Assembly (NCBI GenBank): GCA_016718805.1
Contig: JADKCP010000004.1
Span: forward strand, 372,001 to 436,000
Length of the DNA: 64,000 nt
Direction of reading: 5' to 3'
Source of the DNA: Bacteroidota bacterium
GTDB lineage: Bacteria > Bacteroidota > Bacteroidia > UBA4408
In this document: positions 18,851 to 27,105 of the stretch, piece after piece
How the letters are laid out: every line of letters begins with the position of its first letter
Position numbering within the stretch: the first letter of the stretch is position 1
Notes under the pieces: model-generated
Told to the model about the DNA's origin: nothing
Seen by the model: the letters and a program-made list of their open reading frames with translations, nothing else
Databases searched by the model: none
Position numbers and translations under genes: made by a program

Positions 18851-18866
18851 ACTGATAGAAATCAGT
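18851..18866 (-). terminator. Short hairpin after the TPR gene
   Basis: ACTGAT (18851-18856) and ATCAGT (18861-18866) pair around AGAA. On the minus strand it is followed by AATTTATTT. It lies between the TPR gene stop and the downstream MBL gene promoter, so a weak terminator is possible. Confidence 0.35.
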
Positions 18867-18874
18867 TGAAACAA

Positions 18875-19195
18875 CTACTCATCCATCATTAAAACAGCTT
18901 GCTTTAACTCAGAAAGCGCCTTCAGCTGTTTTTGATCTTGGGCAATTGTACATCCTTGCAAATATGCATTTCTTGCCTTTTCCTTTTCACCTATCAATTC
19001 ATACAATTGACCCAATTGATAGTAGGCTCCTAAATAATTTTCATCACTTTTTACGATTGTTTCTATTATTTCAATCGCCTTTAAGTGATTTCCTAATTTT
19101 TGAAGTTCAAGAGCATGAGCGTAGTTTAAAAATGAATCGTTGGGTTCCTTTTCAAGTAATTTTTGCAAGGCTATTAATCGATCTGATTGTAGCAT
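18875..19195 (-). CDS. Small TPR-repeat protein
   Basis: 106 residues, no signal peptide, helical throughout. At least two tetratricopeptide repeats are visible: DSFLNYAHALELQKLGNHLKAIEIIE, followed by ENYLGAYYQLGQLYELIGEKEKARNAYLQG (each with the W/Y-LG-A-Y-x-A-P-like pattern). TPRs bind other proteins; the partner is unknown. It is 45 bases downstream of pheS in the same direction, so it may share that transcript. Confidence 0.85.
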   Translation of the reverse strand: MLQSDRLIALQKLLEKEPNDSFLNYAHALELQKLGNHLKAIEIIETIVKSDENYLGAYYQLGQLYELIGEKEKARNAYLQGCTIAQDQKQLKALSELKQAVLMMDE

Positions 19196-19240
19196 TTGTT
19201 TTAAAGTAGCTCTTTAAGTGTTTTGAACTAAAAGGTTAGT

Positions 19241-20254
19241 TTATACTACCGACTTGAACTGTTGAAGGAATCGAATATCATTTTCAAAAAACAGCCTTAA
19301 ATCGTTGATTTTATACTTTAACATAGTTATACGTTCTATACCCATTCCAAAAGCAAATCCTGAATACTTCGTTGCATCTATCTTGCAATTGTTTAATACG
19401 TTGGGATCTACCATTCCACAACCAAGTATTTCAACCCAACCGGCACCTTTGCAAATTGAACATCCTTTTCCTTCGCAAAAAGGGCAGGAAATATCCATTT
19501 CGGCGCTAGGTTCAGTAAATGGGAAATAGGATGGTCGCAACCTAATTTGCGTTTTATCTCCAAACATTTCCTTAGCAAAATAAAGTAACGTTTGCTTTAG
19601 GTCGGCAAAGGAAACTTGGCTATCAATGTACAATCCTTCTACCTGATGAAACTGACAGTGCGCTCTAGCAGATATAGCCTCATTGCGGTAAACTCTACCA
19701 GGAGAAATAGTGCGAATGGGAGGTTTAGAATTTTCCATCACACGAACTTGAACAGAAGAAGTATGCGTGCGCAGAGCTATTTGCTTATCGATAAAGAAAG
19801 TGTCCTGCATATCTCTAGCGGGATGTTCTTCCGGAAAATTCAAAGCAGAAAAATTATGCCAGTCATCTTCAATTTCAGGACCTTCACTAACAACAAAACC
19901 AATTCGTGAAAAAATGGAAATAATTTCATTTCTAACCAAACTGAGCGGATGTCTTGAGCCAAGCGAAAGAGGCATTGGCCTTGTTACATCGGTGCCCACT
20001 TGTAGATCGCTGTTATTTCCACTAACTGCCTCTTTAAGTTCATTAATTTTATTTTGAGTAGCGTTCTTTAAAACATTCAAGACTTGTCCAAATTCGCGCT
20101 TCAATTCAGGGCTTACATTTTTAAACTCTTCGAAAAGTTGTGTTACTAAACCCTTTTTACCTAGCATCTTAATTCTGAAGTTTTCCAGCTGTTCGGCACT
20201 TTCAGCAGTAAAAACTTCAATTTCCTTACTTAAGCTTTCAATCCTTTCTTTCAT
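19241..20254 (-). CDS. pheS: Phenylalanyl-tRNA synthetase alpha subunit
   Basis: 337 residues, normal for bacterial PheS. An N-terminal helical arm (1-~85) precedes the class II catalytic core: SLGSRHPLSLVRNEI, motif 2 GRVYRNEAISARAHCQFHQVEG, and motif 3 GFAFGMGIER beginning at about residue 299. Two close Cys pairs (CPFCEGKGCSIC) form a zinc-knuckle-like insertion in front of the GWVEILGCGMVDPNVL segment. It charges tRNA-Phe together with PheT, which is not in the window. Confidence 0.97.
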   Translation of the reverse strand: MKERIESLSKEIEVFTAESAEQLENFRIKMLGKKGLVTQLFEEFKNVSPELKREFGQVLNVLKNATQNKINELKEAVSGNNSDLQVGTDVTRPMPLSLGSRHPLSLVRNEIISIFSRIGFVVSEGPEIEDDWHNFSALNFPEEHPARDMQDTFFIDKQIALRTHTSSVQVRVMENSKPPIRTISPGRVYRNEAISARAHCQFHQVEGLYIDSQVSFADLKQTLLYFAKEMFGDKTQIRLRPSYFPFTEPSAEMDISCPFCEGKGCSICKGAGWVEILGCGMVDPNVLNNCKIDATKYSGFAFGMGIERITMLKYKINDLRLFFENDIRFLQQFKSVV

Positions 20255-20566
20255 GTTTTATGTATTTGTGACTACTTCTTATTAACTCTATTCAGCGGTA
20301 ATACTCGCTATTCAGGCAAAAAGTGTGCAAAATAAGTGAATATCAACATCACAACCAAAAGTAACATAAATAGTCGGCTTAGCATAACTCTTTTTGTACT
20401 GTAAAACAATATTAACTGCACATTAAACCTATTTTACACAATAATTAAATACAATAAAGCAGTATTTACTACGTTTTGTGTTTTGAGAAAATAATTACTA
20501 AACTTGCGCCTCACTTATAAAAAATCATCTTTTTTAAACCAATTAATAACCAATAAATACAAAAAA
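20255..20566. other. Divergent pheS / exbB intergenic region
   Basis: A 312-base AT-rich spacer. It holds the exbB promoter (20475-20506). No clear consensus promoter was found for pheS; a one-mismatch element (CAAAATAA on the plus strand near 20330) is the best candidate. No small gene or repeat was seen. Confidence 0.6.
20475..20506 (+). promoter_or_regulatory. Promoter of the TonB operon
   Basis: TTTG at 20475-20478 and TAAACTTG at 20499-20506 are 20 bases apart; the second differs from TAnnTTTG at one base. Transcription would start near 20513, which excludes an upstream ATG at 20504 and supports the exbB start at 20567. Confidence 0.5.
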
Positions 20567-21367
20567 ATGAGCAGTACAAAATCAACACAAGAAAGTAGTT
20601 TTAAAGCACTATTCGCAGCCATTGTTATTCCTGTTGCATTAGTAGTTTCGTGGATAATTTGGAAATTTGTTCTTGGCGCTGCCGGAAATTTTGATGCCGA
20701 AGGACATCCAACCAATACCTTGGGAATTGTGTTCCAGGGAGGACCAATTGTTCCTATATTGATTTGCGTAAACTTATTAGTATTAGTTTTCTCAATTGAG
20801 CGATTTATTACAATAGCTAAAGCAAAAGGAAGTTCGCGAGTTGAGCCTTTTATTCGCAATGTGAAAAACTTAATGAACACTAATAATTTTGATGCCGCTA
20901 TTGCTGAGTGTGATAAGCAAAAAGGGTCTATTGCTGCAGTTATTAAAGCAGGACTTGGTAAATATAAATACGTGGAAAAAGATGCGACAATGGATAAGGA
21001 GAGTAAAATTGCAGCTATTCAAAAAGAATTAGAAGAAGCTACATCCTTAGAATTGCCTATGTTGTCAAAAAATTTGGTTATTATTTCTACTTGTGCTTCA
21101 ATTGCTACATTAATAGGTCTTATCGGTACAGTATTAGGTATGATTACAGCATTTGCTGCATTGGCACAAGCTGGTGCACCAGATGCAACTGCTCTTGCTA
21201 ACGGTATTTCTGAAGCCTTAATTAATACAGCATTGGGTATCACCGGTTCAACTATAGCTATCATCATGTATAATTATTTTACGACTAAAATCGACACCCT
21301 AACTTATGGTATTGATGAAGCCGGATTCAGCATTGTGCAGACTTTTAATGAAAAACACAAAGCATAA
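20567..21367 (+). CDS. exbB: ExbB/TolQ/MotA-type proton channel subunit
   Basis: 266 residues from the ATG at 20567. A first membrane helix lies near residues 15-35 (ALFAAIVIPVALVVSWIIW), a second near 60 (GPIVPILICVNLLVLVFSIERFI), and the conserved pair near 165-235 (NLVIISTCASIATLIGLIGTVLGMITAF, split as LIGLIGTVLGMITAF; then ISEALINTALGITGSTIAIIMYNYF). The TVLGMI and ALxxTALG motifs are diagnostic. It forms the inner-membrane proton channel that powers TonB. First gene of the ExbB-ExbD-ExbD-TonB operon. Confidence 0.95.
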   Translation: MSSTKSTQESSFKALFAAIVIPVALVVSWIIWKFVLGAAGNFDAEGHPTNTLGIVFQGGPIVPILICVNLLVLVFSIERFITIAKAKGSSRVEPFIRNVKNLMNTNNFDAAIAECDKQKGSIAAVIKAGLGKYKYVEKDATMDKESKIAAIQKELEEATSLELPMLSKNLVIISTCASIATLIGLIGTVLGMITAFAALAQAGAPDATALANGISEALINTALGITGSTIAIIMYNYFTTKIDTLTYGIDEAGFSIVQTFNEKHKA

Positions 21368-21412
21368 TTTTATTAATTAGAATTCGTATTCACTTCTAAA
21401 AATAATTAAGAA

Positions 21413-22057
21413 ATGCCTAAAATAAAAGTTCCCCGCAGTAGTCCTTCATTGGACATGACTCCGATGGTGGATTTGGCTTTCCTCCTGGTAACCTTTTTTA
21501 TGCTTACCACACAGTTTAGAGCAACCGAGCCGGCAGTAGTTGATACTCCTTCTTCTATTTCTGAAAAAATATTACCCGAAAACATCATGTTAATTTCTGT
21601 TGATCATGATGGGAAAATATTTTATTCAATTAGTGGACAGGAAACCAAAATAAAAACCCTTTTGGATATGGGAAAACAATATAAAATTGATTTCACTCCC
21701 GAAGAACAAAAACGGTTTTCTTTAATGACAAGTTTTGGTGTACCTATCAATCAACTGAAGCAATATATTGCTTTGTCTGAAACAGAAAAAGGTAAATTTA
21801 AATCAACCGGAATTCCTACAGATACTACTGCCAGCAATGAGCTGAGTGACTGGGTACAGGCAGGATGGAGAAATGCAGCGTTAGCTGAAAGAGCTTTAAA
21901 AGATGCAGGTCAAAAACACGAACCATTGCGTTTTGCAATAAAAGCTGATGCAAAAGCTAATTACATTACGGTAAAACAAGTATTCGACACCTTTAAGAAA
22001 AAGGAAATTTATCGATTTAATTTAATTACCGATTTAGAGTCAAACGATAAGGAGTAA
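21413..22057 (+). CDS. exbD: ExbD family biopolymer transporter (first copy)
   Basis: 214 residues. One N-terminal membrane helix begins right after the conserved D-M-T-P-M-V-D-L-A-F-L-L motif (about residues 16-28), in which the Asp carries protons. The periplasmic part is longer than in E. coli ExbD (141 aa), as is usual in Bacteroidota. The end (KADAKANYITVKQVFDTFKKKEIYRFNLITD, described in part) is the typical ExbD C-terminal fold. It partners ExbB and the second ExbD 91 bases downstream. Confidence 0.94.
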   Translation: MPKIKVPRSSPSLDMTPMVDLAFLLVTFFMLTTQFRATEPAVVDTPSSISEKILPENIMLISVDHDGKIFYSISGQETKIKTLLDMGKQYKIDFTPEEQKRFSLMTSFGVPINQLKQYIALSETEKGKFKSTGIPTDTTASNELSDWVQAGWRNAALAERALKDAGQKHEPLRFAIKADAKANYITVKQVFDTFKKKEIYRFNLITDLESNDKE

Positions 22058-22148
22058 AATTCAATTTGTGGAAAAACATTAATTGTTGCATCTACAAATA
22101 TGAAATCAAAAAATACATTTAACTAATTAGTTTTAATAACAATATTAA

Positions 22149-22766
22149 ATGGCAGAATTAAATACAGACGGTGGTGGCGGTCATGGTAAACATGAAAAGA
22201 AACGCGCCAAAAAATCGTCCACAAAAATTGACATGACACCTATGGTGGATTTGGCCTTTTTGCTGCTTACTTTTTTTATGCTTACCACAACTTTTAGTAA
22301 GCCTAAAACCATGGAGCTAAATATGCCGGCCGACCCAAAGGATATTAAAGATCAACCCAAGGTAAAAAATGCAATTACCTTCTTGCTTACCGAAAACAAT
22401 AAAGTTTATTGGTATTATGGGGAGTTTAAACCTACTGAAACCAAATTAGAAAAAACTGATTTCAGTAAAGATGGTATTCATAAAATACTTTTGGAAGATT
22501 ATAACAAAGATGTTGCGACCCGCATCATGGAGTTGGAAAAGAAAAGAGATACACATGAAATTGCCGATACTACTTTTAAACGTTTAGCTGTAGGGATTAA
22601 AGGCGAGAAAAAAGCTTTAATGGCGCTTGTTAAAACCGACGATAAAGCTACCTATGGTAATGTAATTGACATGTTGGATGAACTTAATGTTTGCTATGTA
22701 GGTAAGTATGCATTAGTAGATATTAGTGCACCCGAACTAGAACTTGTAAAACAACAACCTAACTAA
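22149..22766 (+). CDS. exbD: ExbD family biopolymer transporter (second copy)
   Basis: 205 residues with the same motif as its neighbour (IDMTPMVDLAFLLLTFFM) starting near residue 28. The N-terminus is Gly/His/Lys-rich and cytoplasmic. The large periplasmic domain differs from that of the first copy, which argues for a heterotypic ExbD pair. TonB follows after 11 bases. Confidence 0.94.
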   Translation: MAELNTDGGGGHGKHEKKRAKKSSTKIDMTPMVDLAFLLLTFFMLTTTFSKPKTMELNMPADPKDIKDQPKVKNAITFLLTENNKVYWYYGEFKPTETKLEKTDFSKDGIHKILLEDYNKDVATRIMELEKKRDTHEIADTTFKRLAVGIKGEKKALMALVKTDDKATYGNVIDMLDELNVCYVGKYALVDISAPELELVKQQPN

Positions 22767-22777
22767 AATTTTGTAAC

Positions 22778-23605
22778 ATGGCAGAAAAAAACGGAATGTT
22801 TATACAAGATTGGAGCAACGTTGTATACGAAGGAAGAAACGAGCTTGTATTTGAACACAAAAACAAAGAATACGGAGCCTATCAAATTAGAAGAGGTTAT
22901 AACCGTACAGTTACTATTGCATTATTGATTGGAATTACAGCATTTGTATTTTTCGCATTGCTTCCTAAAATTATTGAATTACTCACTCCTTCTGAAGAAG
23001 ATACTTTAAAAGCGAATACTGAAGTAGCAATTGACTTAACAGAACCACCGCCAATTGACGAAACAGAACCACCACCACCACCACCACCGCCGCCACCGGT
23101 GATGGAAACAGTAAAATTTGTTCCTCCTGTTGTTACGGATGAAGAGGTGCCTGATGAAGAAATTCCACCACCCCAAGAAAAATTATCTGAAACAACAGTA
23201 AGTACTGAAACCCAAGAAGGTAATGGTGGAGATATTATTATTCCGGACGGTACAGGAAATGAAGTTGTAGGAACCGAACCCGAACAAGTGTTTACCATTG
23301 TTGAGCAAATGCCAAGTTTTCCTGGAGGAGAAGAGGAATTGTTCAAGTACCTTGGAAAAAATATTCAGTATCCTGCAATGGAAAAAGATAATGGAATTTC
23401 AGGTACAGCTTATGTTACCTTTGTTGTAGACAAGGACGGAAAAATAAAAGATGCTAAAATAGCCAGAGGTGTAAAAGGTGGGCCCGGCTGCGACAGAGAA
23501 GCTTTGCGTGTTGTGTCTTCAATGCCTGATTGGAAGGCTGGAAAGCAAAATGGACGACAGGTTTCGGTTCAATTTAACCTACCAATAAAGTTTGTGTTAA
23601 GATAA
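22778..23605 (+). CDS. tonB: TonB energy transducer
   Basis: 275 residues. The short cytoplasmic start (NELVFEHKNKEYGAYQIRRGY) is the Bacteroidota TonB N-terminal motif. One membrane helix follows (TIALLIGITAFVFFALLPKI). The periplasmic linker carries a run of ten prolines (encoded near 23068-23100) and acidic/proline-rich sequence. The C-terminal TonB domain (about 185-275) has MPSFPGGEEELFKYLGKNI, YP, GTAYVTFVVDKDGKI, and ends in FNLPIKFVLR. It couples the ExbB/ExbD motor to outer-membrane receptors. Confidence 0.96.
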   Translation: MAEKNGMFIQDWSNVVYEGRNELVFEHKNKEYGAYQIRRGYNRTVTIALLIGITAFVFFALLPKIIELLTPSEEDTLKANTEVAIDLTEPPPIDETEPPPPPPPPPPVMETVKFVPPVVTDEEVPDEEIPPPQEKLSETTVSTETQEGNGGDIIIPDGTGNEVVGTEPEQVFTIVEQMPSFPGGEEELFKYLGKNIQYPAMEKDNGISGTAYVTFVVDKDGKIKDAKIARGVKGGPGCDREALRVVSSMPDWKAGKQNGRQVSVQFNLPIKFVLR

Positions 23606-23627
23606 TTTATTCCATACTTCAATATCT

Positions 23628-23659
23628 GAAATAGCGTTGGGAAAGCTCAACGCTATTTC
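23628..23659 (+). terminator. Hairpin after tonB
   Basis: GAAATAGCGTTG (23628-23639) pairs perfectly with CAACGCTATTTC (23648-23659) around an 8-base loop. The downstream tail is only TTTAACC, so it may slow or partly end transcription between tonB and the 84-residue gene rather than fully terminate. Confidence 0.65.
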
Positions 23660-23676
23660 TTTAACCAATATATGCA

Positions 23677-23931
23677 ATGATTAGTGAAAATACCGCGTTA
23701 AGAAAAACCCTATTTTACTTCAGCCTTATAATGGTGTTCGTGTATATTGCACTTGGAATTGCCATTGCTTTTAGCACCTTTTTGTTTGATTTAGTTCCAA
23801 ATAACCGCATGGTGATAGGTGGAATTTTGGTGATCTACGGAGCTTTTAGATTGTATGTGTTGAATCGTCAAAGAAAAAGTTACAAATTTTTTCAAGAGCA
23901 AAAAAGCAACAATGAAAATTTAAGTAATTAA
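23677..23931 (+). CDS. Small two-helix membrane protein
   Basis: 84 residues. Two hydrophobic segments (FYFSLIMVFVYIALGIAIAF and MVIGGILVIYGAFRLYVL) followed by a charged tail. No named domain recognised, but this kind of small protein often sits between tonB and the PstS-like gene in Bacteroidota operons. Two bases separate it from the next ATG, so they are translated together. Confidence 0.8.
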   Translation: MISENTALRKTLFYFSLIMVFVYIALGIAIAFSTFLFDLVPNNRMVIGGILVIYGAFRLYVLNRQRKSYKFFQEQKSNNENLSN

Positions 23932-23933
23932 AC

Positions 23934-24866
23934 ATGAAATTGTTGAGTAATTTACTTGTTTCCATATTAACTGGCTTATTACTGGCAGCTTGTGGTTCGG
24001 GAGGACCCAAACAGTTTTCTGATACACCAACTTCTGGCAAGGTTAATATTGTGGTTGATGAAAGTTATTCATTGCTTTTTGATACTCAGATTTACACCTT
24101 TCAAAAGTTATATTCAAAAGCCCAAATAAACTGCAAATATAAACCTGAAAAAGAGGCATTAAATGCGTTAATGATGGATTGCTGTAAGGTGATTGTAATA
24201 AATCGCGATTTAACGGCATTTGAACGAGCTGAGTTTAAAAAAAACAACCTCTTTCCGGTTTCAACTAAAATTGCAGAAGATGCAGTAGCACTAATCGTTA
24301 ACAACGAAATTGATTCAGTTGAATTGACCGTAAATCAACTAAAAGACATACTTAGCGGTAAGGACAGTATGTGGAATCAGCTTATTCCAACAGGAACAGC
24401 TTTACCAATAAATGTGGTATTTGATAATGCCAGCTCAGCTAATGAAAGGTATCTGCGTGAATTTTTACTAAATAATTCCTCTTATCAAAAAAATTGTTTT
24501 GCAGTAAAATCTAATCAGGAAGTAATTAATTACGTGAATAAACATAAAAATGCGTTAGGGGTAATTAGCGTAAATTGGATTAGTGATCAAGACGATACTT
24601 TGAGTCAACGTTTTTTGAAAAAAGTAAAGGTGGTTCCCATTGCAAAAGATTCCAATCATGAATCATATAAGCCCTACCAGGCCTATATAAAAACAAAAGA
24701 TTATGCACTTTGCCGCGATGTGTATATGATTAATCGACAAACAAGGGCAGGACTTGGCACAGGCTTTGTTTCGTTCGTGGCCGGTGAAAAAGGTCAGCGC
24801 ATGATTTTAAAATCGGGTTTAGTTCCGGCGACCATTCCCAGTAGAATAGTTGAAATTAAACATTAA
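23934..24866 (+). CDS. PstS-like phosphate-binding lipoprotein
   Basis: 310 residues. The lipobox LLLAACGS places the lipidated Cys at about residue 20, so the protein is anchored at the periplasm. The rest has the PBP-like phosphate-binding pattern: KVNIVVDESYSLLFD, VIVINRDLTAFE, DAVALIVN, LKDILSGKDSMW, and GTGFVSFVAGEKGQRMILKSGLVPA. No pstC/A/B genes are nearby. Its place between TonB and a TPR protein suggests a role with TonB-dependent uptake, but its ligand is not shown. Confidence 0.88.
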   Translation: MKLLSNLLVSILTGLLLAACGSGGPKQFSDTPTSGKVNIVVDESYSLLFDTQIYTFQKLYSKAQINCKYKPEKEALNALMMDCCKVIVINRDLTAFERAEFKKNNLFPVSTKIAEDAVALIVNNEIDSVELTVNQLKDILSGKDSMWNQLIPTGTALPINVVFDNASSANERYLREFLLNNSSYQKNCFAVKSNQEVINYVNKHKNALGVISVNWISDQDDTLSQRFLKKVKVVPIAKDSNHESYKPYQAYIKTKDYALCRDVYMINRQTRAGLGTGFVSFVAGEKGQRMILKSGLVPATIPSRIVEIKH

Positions 24867-24883
24867 TTAATAACCAATTAAAA

Positions 24884-26458
24884 ATGAAAAAAATAATTTT
24901 ATCTACCTTATTACTTGGTGGATATTTTGCAGAAGCGCAGTCATTAAAAGATGCTATAAAATTAAGTGAAAATGAACAATTTTATGCTGCTACAAGAGCC
25001 TTTCGGAATTTAATTCAACAACAACCTACAGTTGGTGAAAATTATTTTTACTTGGGTGAAAATTATTTTAAATCTGAAAAATTAGACTCTGCACAATTAG
25101 CTTATAGTAAAGGTACAGAAGCGAATGGAAGTAATCCGATTAACTATGTTGGTATTGGAAAAGTAGATTGGTACAACAGCAAGTTTGATGCTGCCAAAGC
25201 CAATTTTACAAAAGCATTAACCATGAGCAATAATAAAAATGCTTTGGTACTAATGAAAATCGCTGAGTGCTATACAAAGGCTGAAAAGAAGGACCTTATG
25301 GCGGCATTTTCATTACTTACTGCAGCAGCTAAATTAGAACCTAAAAATGCTGAGATATATTTGCTTACCGGAGATGCCTATCTTGAAAACAACAACGATG
25401 GAAGTAATGCAATAAAAAACTACGAAAAAGCTGCCGAAATTGATAAATCATCGGTACAGGCAATTTTACGAATGGGTCAATTATATGGTCGTGCCCGCAA
25501 CTACAACCTGGCTTTAGATTATTACAAACGCGCGGCGCTAATTGATTCATCCTTTGCTCCTGCATATCGCGAGCAAGGTGAATTGTACTACATGGCAAAG
25601 CAATACAATGTTGCAAAAGCTAAATACAAACGTTTCTTAGAACTTTCAAGTAACAACTTAGATGCACGTACCCGATATGCTTCATTTCTTTTCTTAAGTA
25701 AAGAATATGCAAATGCCATTACTGAAATTATAGAAATACAAAAACTTGATACAAGTAGCAACATACTTAATCGATTACTAGCCTATTCGTATTATGAAAC
25801 AGGAGATTTTGCAAATGGATTAAGTAAAAGCAAAACTTTTTTCAACCGAGCAACCAATGAGAAGACAAAAGTTCTAGCGCAAGATTATGAGTACAACGGA
25901 AAATTATTAATTAAAACCGGAAATGATTCTATTGGTATTGAAAAATTAAATAAGGCCATAGATATGGATACTGCAAAAGCAGATTTGTATAGTGAGATTG
26001 CATCCAGCTATATGAAGCAAAAAAAATATGCACTGGCCATTAGCAACTATCAAAAGAAAATTACACTTGGGAAACCAAACGCTAATGATTATTTTGGAAT
26101 GGGAAGAGCTTACTATTTTAGTAAAGATTTTGTGAATGCTGATAGTGCCTTTGCACAAATAATTAAATCGAATCCAACCTTACCTCTTGGTTATTTATGG
26201 AGAGCAAAATCGAATACACAACTGGATGCAAGCAATGAAAAGGGATTAGCTAAACCCTATTATGAACAATTTGTGAGCATGGTGAAACCGGAAGAACTTG
26301 AAAAAAACAAAAAAGATTTAATTGAGGCTTATTCCTATTTAGGATTTCAAGCAATGAAGCTTAAAGACACTTCAACAGCTAAACAACATTGGCAAAAGGT
26401 TTTGGAACTAGAGCCATCCAATGAAAAAGCAAAGAAAGCCATTGAGAGTTTTAAATAA
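24884..26458 (+). CDS. Secreted/periplasmic TPR-repeat protein
   Basis: 524 residues. The signal peptide is MKKIILSTLLLGGYFAEAQ. The rest is a superhelix of about 12-14 tetratricopeptide repeats (for example GENYFYLGENYFKSEKLDSAQLAY, KADLYSEIASSYMKQKKYALAISNY). It is the last gene of the TonB operon, 17 bases after the PstS-like gene, and ends at a strong terminator. The role is probably protein-protein contact in the periplasm. Confidence 0.9.
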   Translation: MKKIILSTLLLGGYFAEAQSLKDAIKLSENEQFYAATRAFRNLIQQQPTVGENYFYLGENYFKSEKLDSAQLAYSKGTEANGSNPINYVGIGKVDWYNSKFDAAKANFTKALTMSNNKNALVLMKIAECYTKAEKKDLMAAFSLLTAAAKLEPKNAEIYLLTGDAYLENNNDGSNAIKNYEKAAEIDKSSVQAILRMGQLYGRARNYNLALDYYKRAALIDSSFAPAYREQGELYYMAKQYNVAKAKYKRFLELSSNNLDARTRYASFLFLSKEYANAITEIIEIQKLDTSSNILNRLLAYSYYETGDFANGLSKSKTFFNRATNEKTKVLAQDYEYNGKLLIKTGNDSIGIEKLNKAIDMDTAKADLYSEIASSYMKQKKYALAISNYQKKITLGKPNANDYFGMGRAYYFSKDFVNADSAFAQIIKSNPTLPLGYLWRAKSNTQLDASNEKGLAKPYYEQFVSMVKPEELEKNKKDLIEAYSYLGFQAMKLKDTSTAKQHWQKVLELEPSNEKAKKAIESFK

Positions 26459-26465
26459 ACTTTCT

Positions 26466-26498
26466 AAAAGCCTCAAAGTACTACTCTTTGAGGCTTTT
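26466..26498. terminator. Strong bidirectional terminator (13-bp stem)
   Basis: AAAAGCCTCAAAG (26466-26478) pairs perfectly with CTTTGAGGCTTTT (26486-26498) around a 7-base loop. U-rich tails arise in both directions. It closes the TonB operon. The stop codon of the convergent lipoprotein gene (26481-26483) lies inside the loop. Confidence 0.9.
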
Positions 26499-27035
26499 AT
26501 TTTGAAATTTCGCTATTACAAAATAGTTTTCATCGAGTAAACCTAAAATGCTTTGAAAACTTTTGTAAGTATAACCGGAAGATGGCTGATAAATTAATTG
26601 CGAACTGCTTTTTACAATAAAATTATCACTTTGTTTAACTATCCTTATTGACTCTAGCTTTCCATTAAAGTAAATTAACTTTACTTGTCGAACGGGTATA
26701 CTGTTTATTTTGGCTTTGTAAGTAACAATAACGGTGTTAGCAACACTAAGAGTGTCACATAAAAATTGATCTTTCCATGCAGCTTTGTTTAAATCAATCG
26801 CTGCAAATAATTCTAATTCTTTAGTCCAATTAACCGAATTAATTGTTAGTGAATCTTGCTCTTTATTTAAATAGATTTTTTTTATTACTCCGCTTCTTAA
26901 CCTATTTAAACGTGATGCTTCTGAGTTAAGATAGTGCGGAATATTAAAATTCAACCCTATTTTTTCGGCTTTCTTATCTTGCGAGGTACATGCATTGAAA
27001 TTAACCACAAGCACTCCAAAAATGAGCTTACACAA
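26481..27035 (-). CDS. Lipoprotein of unknown function
   Basis: The open frame extends up to 27263, but the upper part overlaps aldehyde dehydrogenase codons. The plausible start is TTG at 27033-27035, giving LCKLIFGVLVVNFNACTSQ: a short hydrophobic signal with lipobox NFNAC. A GTG further upstream (HELFYEKERNYY) is an alternative with a poor, acidic n-region. From the TTG it is ~184 residues with alternating beta strands (SSQLIYQPSSGYTYKSF and similar). No family recognised. The start codon sits directly behind the terminator of the upstream gene. Confidence 0.65.
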   Translation of the reverse strand: MCKLIFGVLVVNFNACTSQDKKAEKIGLNFNIPHYLNSEASRLNRLRSGVIKKIYLNKEQDSLTINSVNWTKELELFAAIDLNKAAWKDQFLCDTLSVANTVIVTYKAKINSIPVRQVKLIYFNGKLESIRIVKQSDNFIVKSSSQLIYQPSSGYTYKSFQSILGLLDENYFVIAKFQNKSLKE

Positions 27036-27061
27036 AAAAAAGCGGAAGTAATAATTCCGCT
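27034..27061 (-). terminator. Rho-independent terminator of the aldehyde dehydrogenase gene
   Basis: On the minus strand AGCGGAA pairs with TTCCGCT around a 7-base loop and is followed by seven further Ts. It lies 45 bases after the aldehyde dehydrogenase stop (27106). The T-tract abuts the likely TTG start of the next lipoprotein gene. Confidence 0.85.
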
Positions 27062-27105
27062 CTTTTTCGTAAAATAATTCGTGCACTTGAAACAAAATAT
27101 TCCGA

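Noticed and set aside
22897..23346. 149-codon minus-strand frame with a glycine run
   Set aside because: It is the complement of the tonB proline-rich coding sequence and lies wholly inside tonB.
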